Assembly (NCBI GenBank): GCA_025345505.1
Contig: JANVCC010000018.1
Location: 56,253,656-56,317,655 of the forward strand
DNA length: 64,000 bases
DNA from: Todiramphus chloris collaris
Lineage: Eukaryota > Chordata > Aves > Coraciiformes > Alcedinidae
Direction of reading: 5' to 3'
The notes below the pieces were generated by a model. That model had not been told where the DNA came from. It worked only from the letters and a program-made list of their open reading frames with translations, and did not search any database. The position numbers were made by a program, and so were the translations under genes. Below, one piece after another: positions 47,301 through 60,632 of this stretch. Every line of letters begins with the position of its first letter. Position 1 is the stretch's first letter.

Positions 47301-50300
47301 TTACTCAACACTGAAATCTTTACTTGTGTTCTGTCCTTTTGCTTCACCATTTTACAAGCAAAGACTTGTATTTTGGAAGCTAATGTGTAAAAGTGTCAAA
47401 AAGCATGACTGCAGCAATGCATCTGACCATGACCAGAAATGTTGAGCAGAGGAGCACCAGGCAGGTGCTAGAATTGTTGGGATCTCAACTTGAGGGTAAA
47501 CCAAATCTTTCCTTATTTAGTAATGAAACTAAAATTTGAAGATAATGATATTGAAAAGACATGTTCTGGTTTTAATTTGTGTTCTTGGGTTGTTTGTTTG
47601 GTTTTTATTTGTTGTCTGTTTTGTTGTTGGTTTTTTTTTTTTTTTCCTCTGGTTATTACTGCTTACTGGAATTTGTAGTTGTTATTAATGTGTAAATACA
47701 ATCACTAAGTCTGCATTCAGTTGCCTAAATACTTGTCATGTCCTAAGATGGGTTCCAGTTATCACTGTGGAAGATGCAGATCTCCCTTCCTCTGCTAGCC
47801 CTGTGCAGATGCCTGGGAAACCCAAGGCTGCTTAAGTGTCACTAAATGCATATGTCCAGGCAACAGAATTTCTCCTTCTCTACCTTGCATGATTCCTGAA
47901 GACATAGGATTTGAAGCTTAATAATATTGTCACATGATTTTTAAAATATATTTTTTCAAAGAGTCATCCTCCTTTTCACCTGAAGAAACAATACAACAGT
48001 ATCAAAGAAATTTCATGATAATATGGTGTTATTGATATTGTAAAACTAAGACCAGTCGAAGCTTCATTCAACACTAACTTCAGAATTTCTTCTCATGGTC
48101 TGGTTGCAGCAGTGGCAGTGATAAAATGATGTCAATGTAATTTGTTTTTTAAAGGGATCTTTTTCTGCATTCATGGTGGCAGTGCAAAGCTGGGACACAT
48201 GAATTAGTGTTGTACCCTAGAAGGTAAAAAATCAGAAGCAAGAGGAAATGAATATGGATAATAAAGGGTATGTATCTGGCTGAATTACTTTCATGGTCTG
48301 GAGAGGCAGACTCCTTTCTTACAGCTACAGATGCTGATACTGCGTTGAAGCAAAGACAGATCTTTTAGGCAATGCTTATCTGAGCACTGCTATTGCTTAT
48401 TCCATAGCAAAGTCTTTCAGAGGTGTTGACTTGATTTTGCTTTCCACACAGTCCATATTCAGCGTCTTTCTATTTGACAAGGGAAAGTCTTCAGGATGAC
48501 AAAAAGTACCTTGCTGCAACATTGAAATTGTGATTGCAGTCACCTAACAGCTGGGAAATTTCCAACTCTGGCCACATCTTCATGTATGTTATGCTGCAAG
48601 ACCTCCTTCTACGGGATAAGCACACTGCTCTGGGAAACAGTTTATTACTGGAAGATGTAAAGAAAAGTGTTTTACCTGTAAAGAACACCTGTAAAAAGTA
48701 TTGTGTATTACTGCATGGTAGGTGAAAATCTAACTAATAGAAGGCAATCCATAAACCTAAGGAAACAAAGTTACAATTACTTAAAGGCCTACACTTTCCC
48801 CCCTCCCCCCCCCCCCTTTAGTTTTGCTTCAAGTCTGAATGACGGATGTATTTTATTTATTTAAATATTTTTATATCAGAGATACAAGTGATTTTATTTT
48901 TCCTTAGGATAAGGACTCTCCTTTGGGGAATTTAAAATAAAGTGTTATGCATTTAAGGTACATTTCTGCAAGTAGATTAACATTATGAGGTCTGTTGCGT
49001 GTGGATAGTTCAAATAGTTTTTAATGACAGTTCCCAGCCCAACACTTGGTTTTAATATACAATCCTTAAAATAAAATAACATTGTTTCTCTCACCACCCC
49101 CTCTCCCTCTGTTGCTTTCTAAATGTATTTTGGTGGAGGAGAAGGGAGTATATTTTGTTTGGGTTTTCTTGGGTTTGTTTTTCTGAAGAGGCACCAGGGT
49201 GGCAAGGAGGAGTGATGACAGGGCACGCCAGCTCCTTGAGCACGAGGAACATCCCCTTTCCTCTGGGTAGGCAAAGCTGCTTCCGTGCCTTTTCCCTCCC
49301 CTGCCCTCTTTTCAGGCAGCCCCCTCCTTCCCTTCCTGACAGAAAGGAAAGGCAAATGGGTTGCCTTTGCTCCACAGCAGAGGACTGAGATTTCATCAGG
49401 CTGCCCCAGTTCCTCTCTCTGCACTCTCTTCCTTTTCTTGATCACAAAGGCCAAAGAGCGAGTTTTTTGATGATTACCTCAGGTCTTCACTGGTGACCTG
49501 CCATTACCAGTGTCTGCTCCCTTCCCTCCCCCTGTTACGATGGGTGCAATACCTGCCCAGCTACAATAACTTTGTCCCTTCAATTTATTATTGCAGTTAG
49601 TGGATAAAATTCTACAAACAGGAATCTCAAAACAAAACAAATAAAACCGTTTCTTGATACTGCTGAAAGCTGACCTTCATGTGCTGCCCTGTCCTCCTTC
49701 AAGGCCTGCTTAAACCCACAAGAAAGATTCCCATTAGTAAATCACTGTTGGATCATTAAACCTTTTTAAGGCAGTATGTGCCTTACCAAGAGAATGAGGA
49801 TTACGACACAGCAGTGGCTGCTGCCCACTGACAATCATGGGAACCAACCTCAGTAATAAATCCATGAATTATCTGGCTCACTTTGACCGGTTCTCACGCC
49901 AGAGCAGATCCTTTGATGTGACCGTCAAAACCTAAGGATGCCCAATAGCAGTAGCCACCAACAAAACAATAGAGAAGTAATAATTCAATATAAATATGTA
50001 AAACCTGCTTGCCCGTATGCCCAGCTTTTGCAGTGGGGTATTTATGTGCCTGTGATTGAAACTGGAAACAAAAAAGAGAAACAGAGATTTTTAAATTTTT
50101 TTTTTCCTGTGTATAACTCTTTAAGGGAAGAAATGCTGGGCATGTTAGAGAGATAGTTTATAGCTACTGTTGATGTGCATGACTTTTTCAGATAAGAGAT
50201 TCCTTGTTGCTTTTCAAAATCAATCTGGTAGTTGAGAAACAACATGCACTTAAGGACTGATTCTTCAGAGGGACTCATGATGTTGGGTGTACTCAGAGGA

Positions 50301-52514
50301 ACTATCCACTTCAGTGGAATACAGCACTTCAGGCTTTTAAACCCCCATGGGACCAGAACTTTAGAGGATGCATTCTCATTTGTCTGATTTGTAAAAATAT
50401 TTAGGTGTCAAGCTCCTTCTGACTGCTTAAAGACATCAGAAATACAACTGTTCATTATTCTGTTCCTCGGCTGCCCACCTGTAAAGTCAGAATAGTGTTA
50501 GTTTCCTGCCCTTGATCTTGTACAATTAGACCTCAGACTCCAGAGGAAAGATTGACTCCAAAGTCATGATCATCTTGTGAGCATCCTTAACAAGAGTTTC
50601 TGCCCTTACCATAAGCCACCAGTTAATAGAAGGCAGTAGCTGTCCTGGAGCAGAGATGTTTCTGTGGGAGGCAAATTTCTGATGACGTAACAGATGACAT
50701 GGCAGAAAAATCCCCTTCAAATTGTATGACTAGACAAGAATCAGAATTTATTAAGTTACTTTTAACCATATTTTTACACCTAAAGCAGGATCAGGAAACT
50801 GTAATAGATACAAAAGATTTAAAGACACCTGATTTTCACAAGCCCTGAGGTACCTGTGAGTACACCATGATAGGAGTGAATAAGCAGAGGACACTACTGC
50901 TGGGTATTGCTGCACTGAGCTTTTGTGAGGGAACCACTGCAGTGCTTGGGATGAGGTGACTCTTGCCTGTCTTTTGGCTGCTGGCTGCTGGCTCCCACTG
51001 GATGTGGTATGTTCATCTCATGCTGCCATGAGTTATCTGCTCCAAGCAGCCCAGCAACAGAGTGCAGCCACCAAGAAAGCAGACAGGCAGGGAGTGATGG
51101 GCGCCTCTTCTAAATTTCTGTGATTCTGAGGAAGTGAGTCAGTATGGCATGTCACAGAGAGCTGTTGCATATTGCCTTCACTCACAGCCAGAACCACCAG
51201 CAGCTCCCCTCACTCTCACCAAACACAGACCTGAGGTGAGGAGCTCAAAAGTGAGTGTTTTAGAACTGAGTCTGGCATGCACACAAGAGCTCCCTGTGAG
51301 CCTCAAAGCAGGCAGAGGAGTCACAGTGGTAGGAGCTTGTGCTTGTCATCCCTTATGTTTCACACTGAGCTTCAGCCTGCTTGCTTGAGGGGAGATGAGT
51401 TAGAGGTATGAAAGCCGCGCAGTAGGATACAGCAAGATGTGACACTTCAATTGACCCAAGGCCATGGTTCAAACAATCTGAAGCTGAGACTTTCTACCCA
51501 TCTTGGGGTAGAGAATGAAGAAACTGAAGGTTATATACTACAAAACAGACTATCCGAACAGAGGGGAAGATCATTCCTGTTTCATGCATTTATTTTGCCA
51601 GATCTCTTGCATCTTACACAATACCAATTAAGACATTTATGGAGTACAGAGTTGTCTTTTTTTTTGTCAAAAAAATCCCTTGCAAAAGATGCAGGGCCAG
51701 TTTGAGCACGCAGCGTGGTGGCAGCAGAGCTGCAGAAGACACGCTGCTGCGGCCACGCTCCATCATCCTCCTTGGCCTCGCCTGGGTCTCTGCTATTTCC
51801 TGTTATACACAGCAGGCAACACCACCAGCCAGAGTATGTGATGTAATATCAATTTATAGTGTGTCATTATTTTCCTGCTTTTGGGGGAAGCTCGCACTTC
51901 CCAGCTCCGTTTTCCTGCCAGCAAGATAAAGATGAGGCGCAGCGTAATGACGTTGCCAATATAGTTTACTAGAGTGTGATTAATCAAAAGAGAGCATGGG
52001 AAACAAAAGCATGGAAACCCAGAAGGTAATGATTGATTGCAGCCACAAGGCAGTAGTAAGAAAAGGTTTAGAAAGCAGATTTTCAGCATGTAAGTGAAAA
52101 AAGTTCAGGCTTTTAAAAGGATCAGAGCTTTCATAATGTCATGATCAGAGCATTTCTTAATAGGACATGGCAATTGCTCCTGTAAAAGGACGTTTTGGAA
52201 AACTCTCCTTGGATAATATTATCTAGATCTATGTGTGGTATTTAAATCTGTGATGGACTTCCATTACCATCATCTGAAATAAAATGTCTTCTTTGGATAA
52301 AATAGTTTCACTTAAAACATGATTCAGAGTAAACTTTCCAGCTGTAGTTCCGAAGTGACAGTGTTAGCAGGATTTGAAATTAGGTCACTATGGCTTTTTG
52401 GTTTATCTTTCTTGCCAGGAGGTGTTCCACATCAAATCTCTACCTAGGAAAGAAATGTAGAGTTATGGTTTAAGACAACAGTATTTTATGGAAAGGATCA
52501 TGGGGAGAGATAAT

Positions 52515-52535
52515 GGGGGGGGGGGGGGGGGGGGG
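52515..52535. repeat. G21 homopolymer
   Basis: Twenty-one consecutive G on the + strand, followed by tctgggg. Confidence 0.93.
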
Positions 52536-54011
52536 TCTGGGGAAGGGATTGTGTGCCTAAAAGCTTTTTTTTGTTGGTGGGGTTTTTTTTTCCCCTTCAT
52601 CTCCAGCAGTTTAATAAACACTTTGCCTTTTTTGTGTCCTTTGACTGCCATGGTGACAATGGCACTACTGTCATAGCTAATGTCATAGCACAGACTGCTC
52701 CCAAGGTTCACCAGCCTTGTGAATCCGTGCAGAAAGGAATGAAAACAGAATTTTCATGTGTCCCTGATGTCCTGGGATCCTGGCCTGGGATGCAGAAATT
52801 CTAGTTCCCTCTTTTGCCTTGGCACAGACTTTTAGCGTGATTTTCAGTTCAAAATCTACAGGTAAAAAAGCAGAGATGTCACGAGCCCCTGCCAGAGACC
52901 CTGTGAGGATGTACATGTCCAGGGCCATGTGGTTCTTCATCACTCTGCTAATAGCATATATCATCAATGTATAAATGCCACAGATAGGCTGAGGTGTCAC
53001 ACTCCTAATAACCCCTTGTAACTTCTCTTGTTTAAATGCTACATTAAGGATGTTTAAAAGATAGCTTTTATAGCTTCCCCGTACAGCCTTAGACTCACGG
53101 AAACACATTGCTTATGATTTGGATTACTAACAGCTTCCTCCGGACATGAAGTTAGGTTTATCAGCAAATACAAAGCCTTTATTACTCTATAGCTCATTGG
53201 AAGTAAAGGAGAATGATGTTAACCTATAGAATTAAATCTGAAACCTTCCGAGCTGGGACTATGCTGGGAGGCGTGCGTGGGTGGTGGCAGACACAGAACC
53301 AGGGTGCCACCTCGTGGCATCTTCAAACGGTAGCTTGATCGATAAGCAGAGCCTCAGTGCCCTGTAGAGCGCAGCATGAACTTGTACTTGTTTATGTCCA
53401 CAAAAGCAATAAAAAATAAGGGGATAAGCGGCCGCCAGAATGTCCTGGAACAGGATAAATGCAATGACTGCGTGACTGTATGTCCTTCAGATAGAAGTGA
53501 AATATGAGAGCAAGTAGAAAAGAGGCCCTTAGGAAAAAAAACCTGGGAGCTTGAATTTCCTGAAGAGTCTATTGGTTGTAAAAGTCATGCAAAACTTTAT
53601 GTTCGCTCATAGGCAAGGCACTTCATACAAGACTGGAAACAAACTTAAGAAACAGAATTCATGTAGGGATATAACTTAAAGGAGGTAGCCAGAAAGAACA
53701 GTTAATGCCATAGAAATAAGGTCAAGTTTGGGTGTGAAAGCTCCTGTTTCCAGATATTCCAATTAAGTATAAAAAGTAAGAGTTAGCAGTCTTAACCAGA
53801 AACTCAGCTGCTGGTTTAAACTGGTCTATAGGTATTATCTTCCTTGCCCTCCTTACTACTACTGCAGTGCATTCCCATCAACCTTTGCTGTGAGATGGAA
53901 GGCAATTGGTTAAGCTTTTGAAGAACAGAAGTGAAAGTAAAAATACTTGTGATGCAGTATCTCAAAATATATCACAGTTAGAAGCAAATTCAGCTACACT
54001 TTGTGAATGAG

Positions 54012-54038
54012 ATAATAACAACAACAACAACAACAACA
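54012..54038. repeat. (AAC)n microsatellite
   Basis: About seven AAC units after ataat, ending catatt. Confidence 0.93.
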
Positions 54039-54532
54039 TATTGATCTAATATTTGTTTCAAATACTTCTGTTCTAGCCTGTGCAGCGATGTTGCAGACCG
54101 CTTTTGTAATGTGCCTTTGATTGTACTGCTAGACCTCTTCAAAACAGCCCACCTTTTCTGGGGATTCAGAATGCCAGTGACAGTGCCATGAGTTGCGTAT
54201 TATTTAAACCAAAAATATTAACAAAGACTCTAGAGCTAAAAATGTTCTTCTATCTATTAAAAAGAAATACCCTGTTCCTTCCCTCCATCAGGTTAATCTA
54301 AGGCCCAAGTATTGGGCAGTCAGAAACTTACATAACTGTGCAACCCACACTGAAGGTGAACACTGATCTGGAGACTTTTCACCCCAAACTGGGGCAGTGG
54401 GAACTGAAGTTATAGGATACCAGCAAGAGGACTGGTTCCCACTCCTTGCTGGTTGGATATTTGTCCTCTGCATTAGGGCAAGTTTCTGGTCTGGCATCAG
54501 ACTGAAAAGGCCATTAGGTAGCTTCTTAAAAT

Positions 54533-55030
54533 GATAGAATCATAGAATGCTTTGTGTTGGAGGGAACTTTTATAGGTCATCTAGTCCAAATCTGGTGCAG
54601 TGAGCAGGGACATCTTCAAATAGATCAGGTTGCTCTGAACCTCATCCAATTGACCTTGAATGTTTCCAGGGACGGGGCATCTACCACCTCTCTGGGCAAC
54701 CTGTGTCAGTGTTTCACCACCCTCACTGTAGAAAATTTCTTCCTTGTATCTAGCCTAAATCTACACTCTTTTAGTTTAAAACTATTACCCCTTATCCCAT
54801 CACAACAGGATCAGCTAAAAAGACTGTCCCTATCTTTCTTATAAGCCCCCATTTAATTATTGAAAGGCTAGAATAAGATCTCCCTGGAGCCTTCTCCAGT
54901 CTGAACAACCCCAACTCTCTCAGCCTTTCTACATAGAAGAGGTGCTCCAGCCCTCTGATCTTTTTCTGGCCCTCCTCTGGATCTGCTCCATCAGGCCCAT
55001 GTTCTTCTTGTGCTGAGGGCTCAGAGACGC
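54533..55030 (-). mobile_element. CR1 LINE, 3' end, reverse orientation
   Basis: It opens with the reverse complement of the CR1 terminal octamers (gatagaatcatagaatg) and then the 3'UTR phrase 'ggtcatctagtccaa'. The C-terminal RT block follows in reverse, including 'cctctctgggcaacctgt' and 'ctctggatctgctccatca'. Frames are broken by stops. The 5' end of the element is approximate. Confidence 0.92.
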
Positions 55031-57858
55031 TCGTCAGAGACTCTGCTTCCATTTTCCTAGCAAAATACTATACACTGTACTCTTTCTTTGTGTGCAAGAC
55101 CTATTCTGGTAACTTTTTCCAGGTTTCTAAAATCCTCCATGTGATAATCCTTCCTCAGACGACTTGAAAGCTGGACTTATAGTGCTAAGAGCATGTAAAA
55201 ATACTACTACAAGATGAGTTAAATCCAAAGGAAACACTTTTGTTCCTTTTCTGTATAACCATACCTATACCTTTTTCTGGGAAAATAATCAATACCTGAA
55301 ATTCACTTTAGCTGCTTCTAAAATCAGAATCAGAATCAGAAAATTCTTCCCCTAACTTGGTAAGGCATTTCACTGAGACCTAAGAGAAAGGGTGGAATAT
55401 GAGAGCCTCACGCAGCTAACTTAGTGCAGCTCATGTGAACTGGTAATTATAGGGGAAAGTCCAAGATGAAATAATAAAATTATCATTACCAGGATCTTAG
55501 AAGACCTGCTGAGCTATTGCCTTGGCCCAGTCTGAGACCCTTGATAAGATGCTTGCCCAGCCTTCTCTTAATAACCTCCAGCTATAGGAATGCAATAATT
55601 CCTTAGGTTACATCCTTTGGTCCATGTGTTTAACTGTTACTGTGCACTTGTTCTTAACATCTAAAGAGTGACAACGACCCTTTTGACTGCTTGCATTCTG
55701 CCTTAAAATAAAGGTGATCCCATCCCTTTTCACTCCATTGAAGCTTCTTCGTCATAAAAAATAAAGTGGAAGACTATATTGGGAATTCTCAAGAGACAAT
55801 CCTATCTGCATTGGAGGGCAGCCCGGTCTGCAGTACGCCTCCAGCACACCCTGGGAAAGGCAGCCAAAGCCATTATTTCCAGTGGTGCTTTCACATCAAG
55901 GCAAAGTACTCCTCCATAAAAGTGTGGCCTGCCAGTATTAAGGAGTTATATGGTAATCAAAGGGCTGTGGCTTTCTCCTGGCAGCAGGGAGGAATCCTGC
56001 TAAAGCATAATCTACCAGATGTGCTAGCCTCTGTTTTGCAGTCTAAGCTAACTATTATATGCATTTCTTATCAGTATTTCTTGTTTTATCTGCAGCAGTG
56101 TACTGGGTCTGGCTGGGTTGGAGTTCATTTTCCCATAACAACCATCATAACGCTGTGCTTTCTATTTGTAACTGGAAGGGTGTTGATAACACCCCAGTAT
56201 TTTCACTAGTCCTGAGCAGTGCTCCCACAGCACCAAGGCTCTCTCTCCAACACTCCCCACTCCCAAGGCCAGCAAACTGGTGGTCTTGGGAGAGAATATG
56301 GGAGAGAGCCAGGACAGCTGACCCAAACTGACCAAAGGGGATGTTCTTTATTATATGACTGCCATGCTTAGCAAGAAAAGCTAAAAGAAGAGGACAGATT
56401 AATTTTTAAGGCATTTGTCTTCCAAAACAACTGCTACGTTTCCTGGGGACCTGTTTCCCAGAAAGTCAATGGACATCACCTGCCAATGCAAAGTAGAGAA
56501 TAAATTGTGGGTTTGCTTTGCTTCCACATGTGGCTTTTGCTTTCTTCCATTAAACTGATTTTATCTCAACCCATGAGGTTTTTTTGTCGTATTTTCTCCC
56601 CCTGTCCTGCTGAAGAGGTGGGGTGAGAGAGCTACCAGGTGGGCAGCTGGTGGCCAGCCAAGCTCAGCCCACCACAGGCATGCACCGCTCCAACATGAGA
56701 GAAGAGTTCCTCCCAACTGCCCTTTCTCTCTCACCTCACAAATCATGGGCAGGGGTGGGAAGTGGGGGGCTACAAGCAAAGAAGAGCAGCTCTTGCTGGA
56801 GCCCTGGATGTGGGTTTAGATGCGGAGGTGATGTGCTCTGCTACAGAACAGAGATGGGAGCTCTGGGAGGAGGAGAGGAATTGTGGCACCCTGCTGACAC
56901 AGGACTGGAAGAAGCATTACCTCATTCTCACCTCTACTCCTCACCTGCCAGGTCACCCACACCATATTTAGGAGTTGAGAAGGTGTGGCGTGTGCAGGAG
57001 GGAGCGAGACAGATGCTAATGTCGAGGAAGTATTAAAACTCCCTTTGCCCTCTATGGTTATTTCTTTCCACTTCCCAAAGAATATCTGGGATCTCTCTTG
57101 CCCCACCTAACCCAACAATTTTGCATAGTGGGGGCTGAGCAAATATACTGCAAAGAGACACTCTCTTTGTTCCTCAGGTGAGCAAACACCATGGTTAACT
57201 ATCACAAGCAGCTGCTGGCCCAAGCAGTTGTGAGGGGCCACACCCAGGATAAAAAGCTAAACCAGGCAATGGGATATTCCATACCATACTGGCATCATGC
57301 CCTTATATAAGGGGAAGGTGGGCCTGTGGTGGGGGCACCTGGTTTCAACTTGTGTTGTGTGTAGCAGCAGGGAAAAGCGGCTTCTTGTGTACTGGTACAG
57401 CCTTGCTGTTTCTATTACTCTGTATATTATTTCATTAGAATTATCATTATTAATGTTGTTTTCTTCTCTCTTTATGTTCGTCTGTTAAACCCTCCTTATC
57501 TCAACCCATGGGGTCTCACCTTTCTCTTCCTCCCAACTCTCCCTCCCATCCCCATGGGGTGGTGGTGGGCAAGCGGTGGGCAAGCAGCTGCTGCGTAGCG
57601 TCCAGCTGCTGGCAGAGCTTAAACCACAACCGCTGTCCATAGGTAGTTTTGTGAAAGGAAGACTTCCAGAGAGCTGCTTCACCTGGGCACGCTTCCTTTG
57701 CCTGCCTGCACCTGCACAGAGCCCCGAGACTTTGCACGCTGCCTTCACACAACTCCTACGAACCGCCCGGTGTGTCTTAAAGAGGCCCTGTGCTGGGCAG
57801 CAAAGCAAAAGACTCGGCGTGGAAACGGGTAGAAAGCGAAACTAAAAGGAAAAGTAAC
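55031..57858. other. Intergenic, no gene seen
   Basis: Mixed composition. The frames of 147 codons (55766-56209) and 137 codons (56623-57036) have no recognisable domain or exon context. GC content and CpG rise from about 57540 towards the tRNA gene. A tandem gtgggcaagc occurs at about 57567-57588. Confidence 0.55.
57844..57853 (-). terminator. RNA polymerase III terminator of tRNA-Glu
   Basis: Downstream of the tRNA on the - strand the sequence reads GTTACTTTTCCTTTT, giving two T4 runs (57850-57853 and 57844-57847) within 16 nt of the mature 3' end. Confidence 0.8.
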
Positions 57859-57930
57859 TTCCCTGACCGGGAATCGAACCCGGGCCGCGGCGGTGAGAGC
57901 GCCGAATCCTAACCACTAGACCACCAGGGA
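57859..57930 (-). tRNA. tRNA-Glu (anticodon CTC)
   Basis: The - strand reads as a complete 72-nt cloverleaf. The acceptor is TCCCTGG paired with TCAGGGA, with discriminator A at 57859. Box A lies in GTGGTCTAGTGGTTAG, the anticodon loop is CTCTCAC (anticodon CTC at 57895-57897), and the T arm CCGGGTTCGATTCCCGG contains box B. There is no intron and CCA is not encoded, as expected in animals. It decodes GAG. Oligo-T stretches follow it. No mismatch suggests a pseudogene. Confidence 0.97.
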
Positions 57931-58019
57931 TCCTTAAACGTAGCGCTCGAGTCCTTCCTCAAGAGCTATGCGCATACCCACACCCTCTGCCTCAGTGCCC
58001 TGCTGCTTTCCCTGCTCAT

Positions 58020-58770
58020 GCTCCCCTCCCCTCAGGGCAGTACCACGTCCCGGAGGTGTCTGTGTGTAAGGAGGGGCGTTCTATTCCCCTCCCACGGAAA
58101 GGGGAGGAGAGGCAGGGTAAGGAAGGCTCCTCAGGCGAGGCGGGTGAAGGGTCCTCGCCGTGGGCGGAGGTGGGATGGCGGTGGAAGGCCGGGTGGGACG
58201 GAGCCTCGGGCCCAGCCCCCAAGTCCGGCGGCGCGGGAGCCGCCCTACCCCGCGGAGCGCGACAGGGACGAGCTGTGCGGCCGGGACACAGGGCGGGCCC
58301 TGAAGCGGAAAGTGCCGGAGCGCGGGGCGGGCCGAGCTGAATCGGCTCTACCCCTCGGCGCAGCGCCCTCTCCCGCTGCCCCTAGGCCGCTGGGCTGGGG
58401 ACGGCTCGCGGAGGGAGCGGAGCGCGGCGCGGATCTTTTGCCTCCTTTAGGGCGTCCGCTTTCTCCGCCGCGTTGCCGTGAGAGCTCTAGGCAGGGCCTC
58501 GGCAGCCGAGCGCTCTGAGCAGCACAGCCGGGGCAGGGAGGGAGGGAGGGAGGTGCGCAGAGGCGCTGCTTTCCTCCGCTCCGCCTAAAGCCGCTCTGCG
58601 GGCGGGCTGTGGAAACGAGGCCACAGCTCCCCGGGCTGTCGGTGTTCGGGCCGCAGGGCAGAGCCCATGGAAAGGCCTCCCTGCTGCCAGGGGAAGCCCG
58701 CGGCTCCGCCGAGGGAAACCAGGTTGGCGATTCACTTGCCTTGCGCAGCCAGGGCCTTCTTAACACGATA
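58020..58770 (+). promoter_or_regulatory. CpG island, probable NCOA7 promoter / first exon
   Basis: GC- and CpG-dense sequence begins about 100 bp beyond the tRNA and ends abruptly near 58770. There are several GC boxes (gggcggg at about 58273, 58287 and 58328) and a GGGA repeat at 58531-58552. No intact coding frame of a known protein is present, as expected for a non-coding first exon. From memory of human 6q22, NCOA7 starts just after a tRNA-Glu downstream of HEY2, which suggests the gene and the + orientation. Possible donors are GGGTAAGG at 58116 and AGGTTGGC at 58720. The gene name is inference from context only. Confidence 0.5.
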
Positions 58771-59809
58771 GGTACCAATCTGCGACTGCTTTTTGGTTTT
58801 GTTTGGGGTTTTTTTGGTAGGATTTCTTCTGTGAGAATAGTGAAAACTCTCTCATCATTGCAAATGATTTCTGCGTAAGCCCTTTTTCCTACGGCGTGTT
58901 GATTTCACGAACAAAGTAGATCTGTGAGCTATAGTAGCACAAGTAGTTTTCTCTAATTAAGCAGTGTCCGTAATATAAGAGGGTTTGCTCTATGCAAGTG
59001 ATTTTCTCCAGTTCTCAAACGTTCTGCCTCTGAAGTGCATTATATAAGAAACCTTTCCCACGTTAAGACAGACAAGCTTCAGACTTAATGTTTGTGGACT
59101 CTGCAAATATGCCTTAGCTCATCTTTAAAAGCTTTAGACTATGAAAACAAGCTTAAGGAGATTTCTTCCTGCAGGGATGTATTCAGGAGGTGTGGGTGCT
59201 TAGTTTGCATTTCACCAGCACCCCTATTCAGCCAATGGTTCATTTTGTCCCAAACCCTTCACAGCAGCAGGCTTGAACAAAACGGGTACCTTGACTGCTA
59301 TGGAGCTTGCTTTTGTCCACTGTGAGCAACATTACTATGTGATGATGTAGACAAATGTGAGGTTACAATTAGGCCCTATTAGATACAGTCAGATATCTTA
59401 CATACCGCAAGAACTGCACTTGAGGTGTATAGCAATAGCTATACACAATAGCTTTGGTAAGACCAGGGCATTTCAGTTCTTGAGTAAACAAAGCTGTGAA
59501 GCTCTGGAGGCAGAGCACAGCTCAGACGGAGTCACCACCAAGGCCTGAGGCCACTGCAAAGGGACATGCTTAGGTGAGAGAGGTCACCTGGTGTCAGGGG
59601 AAGAACAGCAGGTAATCTGTTTTCCGTGTTGAAGAGCAAGGCAAAATAGGACCTGGTTTCCTGTGACTCTGAGCCAAGGAAAATTTGCCAGTGCAAGCAC
59701 AGTGATGATTTTGGTCCCCAAACTTGTAAGGAACACCAGTCATGTACTAAGGTGGCTCTATACCACAGAAACTGAGATAGCTTTAAAGGAGTTTGTATGT
59801 TTCACTAGC

Positions 59810-59870
59810 ACCATGGTGTCGTGGTTAAAAGCATAGGCTTCCTCATCCTGGGTGCATCTCAGGTGAGTTT
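59810..59870 (+). mobile_element. MIR-like SINE head (tRNA-derived part)
   Basis: 'ggtgtcgtggttaaaagcat' followed by 'aggcttcctcatcctgggtg' resembles the MIR 5' tRNA-related head (agcatagtggttaagagcac, then ...gcctgggttcgaatc). Box A-like and box B-like words are present but degenerate. Confidence 0.4.
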
Positions 59871-60241
59871 TGGAGGGGTACTGTTTACTGTGCTGTTGTG
59901 GCTGTGATGCTGGCAGCACTTGAGACACCCAAGTTAAAAGTAGGGTAGGTCCACATTAGCTTCATTTGCAGTGTTGAAGACATGTATTGAAGAAGGGTCA
60001 TTGCCACTGTTTGTTCTTAGAGTGCCTTTGTTGTGTGACTCCTTAGAGGAAGGCAGAGGTGAGCCCTCTGGTTCTTAAGCTGCCTGAGTGATAGAGACAA
60101 AATGCTCTCTCTGACAATTTCAGAAAAGTAGCTGACCCTATGAAAGATGGGATCATATGGCTGATGGCAGGGCAGGCAAACGTGTTTTTCCATGTCTCAG
60201 GAAACTGTTAGATGTACAAACAAGTAATTCTTGCTCTGTTA

Positions 60242-60497
60242 TCATAGAATACTTTGGGTTGAAAGAGATCTTTACAGGTCATCTAGTCCAGCGCCCTTGC
60301 AGTAAGCAGGGATATCTTCAACTAGACCAGGCTGTGCAGACCGCCATCCAACCTGGATGTTTCCAGGGACAGGGTATGTACCACCTCTCTGGGCAACCTG
60401 TTCCAGTGCTTCACCACCCACATTGTAACAAATGTCTAGTGTAAATCTACCCTCTTTTAGTTTTAAACCATTGTCCTTTGTCTTGTTGCTATACTTG
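60242..60497 (-). mobile_element. CR1 LINE, short 3' fragment, reverse orientation
   Basis: It begins atcatagaatactttgggtt and continues 'ggtcatctagtccagcgccc', then 'cctctctgggcaacctgttc' and 'ttagttttaaaccattgtcc': the CR1 3'UTR and the last part of the RT frame, reverse complemented and diverged. There is no continuation beyond about 60500. Confidence 0.9.
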
Positions 60498-60632
60498 ACA
60501 ATGAGTGAGTTGTTTTCAAGATGTGTACTGTACTAAATGTCTACTGACCAGTGCAAGATCCCTCGATTACAGCTGTAAGAGTAGAGAAACTAATGCAGGT
60601 GCTAGAGAAATTTACACTGAAATAAACACATT

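Larger units (their letters stand above)
44416..54532. other. Intergenic between HEY2 and the downstream tRNA/CpG island, no gene seen
   Basis: No coding exon or RNA gene was recognised. Frames are short or low-complexity. T/G-rich tracts occur at about 45836-45925 and 47577-47650, a C12 run at 48805-48816, a G21 run at 52515-52535 and an (AAC)n run at 54017-54038. Confidence 0.55.

Noticed and set aside
51112-51127. 'atttctgtgattctgagg' resembling a CR1 terminal octamer
   Set aside because: The preceding sequence does not match CR1 3'UTR or RT sequence, and two octamer-like words can occur by chance.
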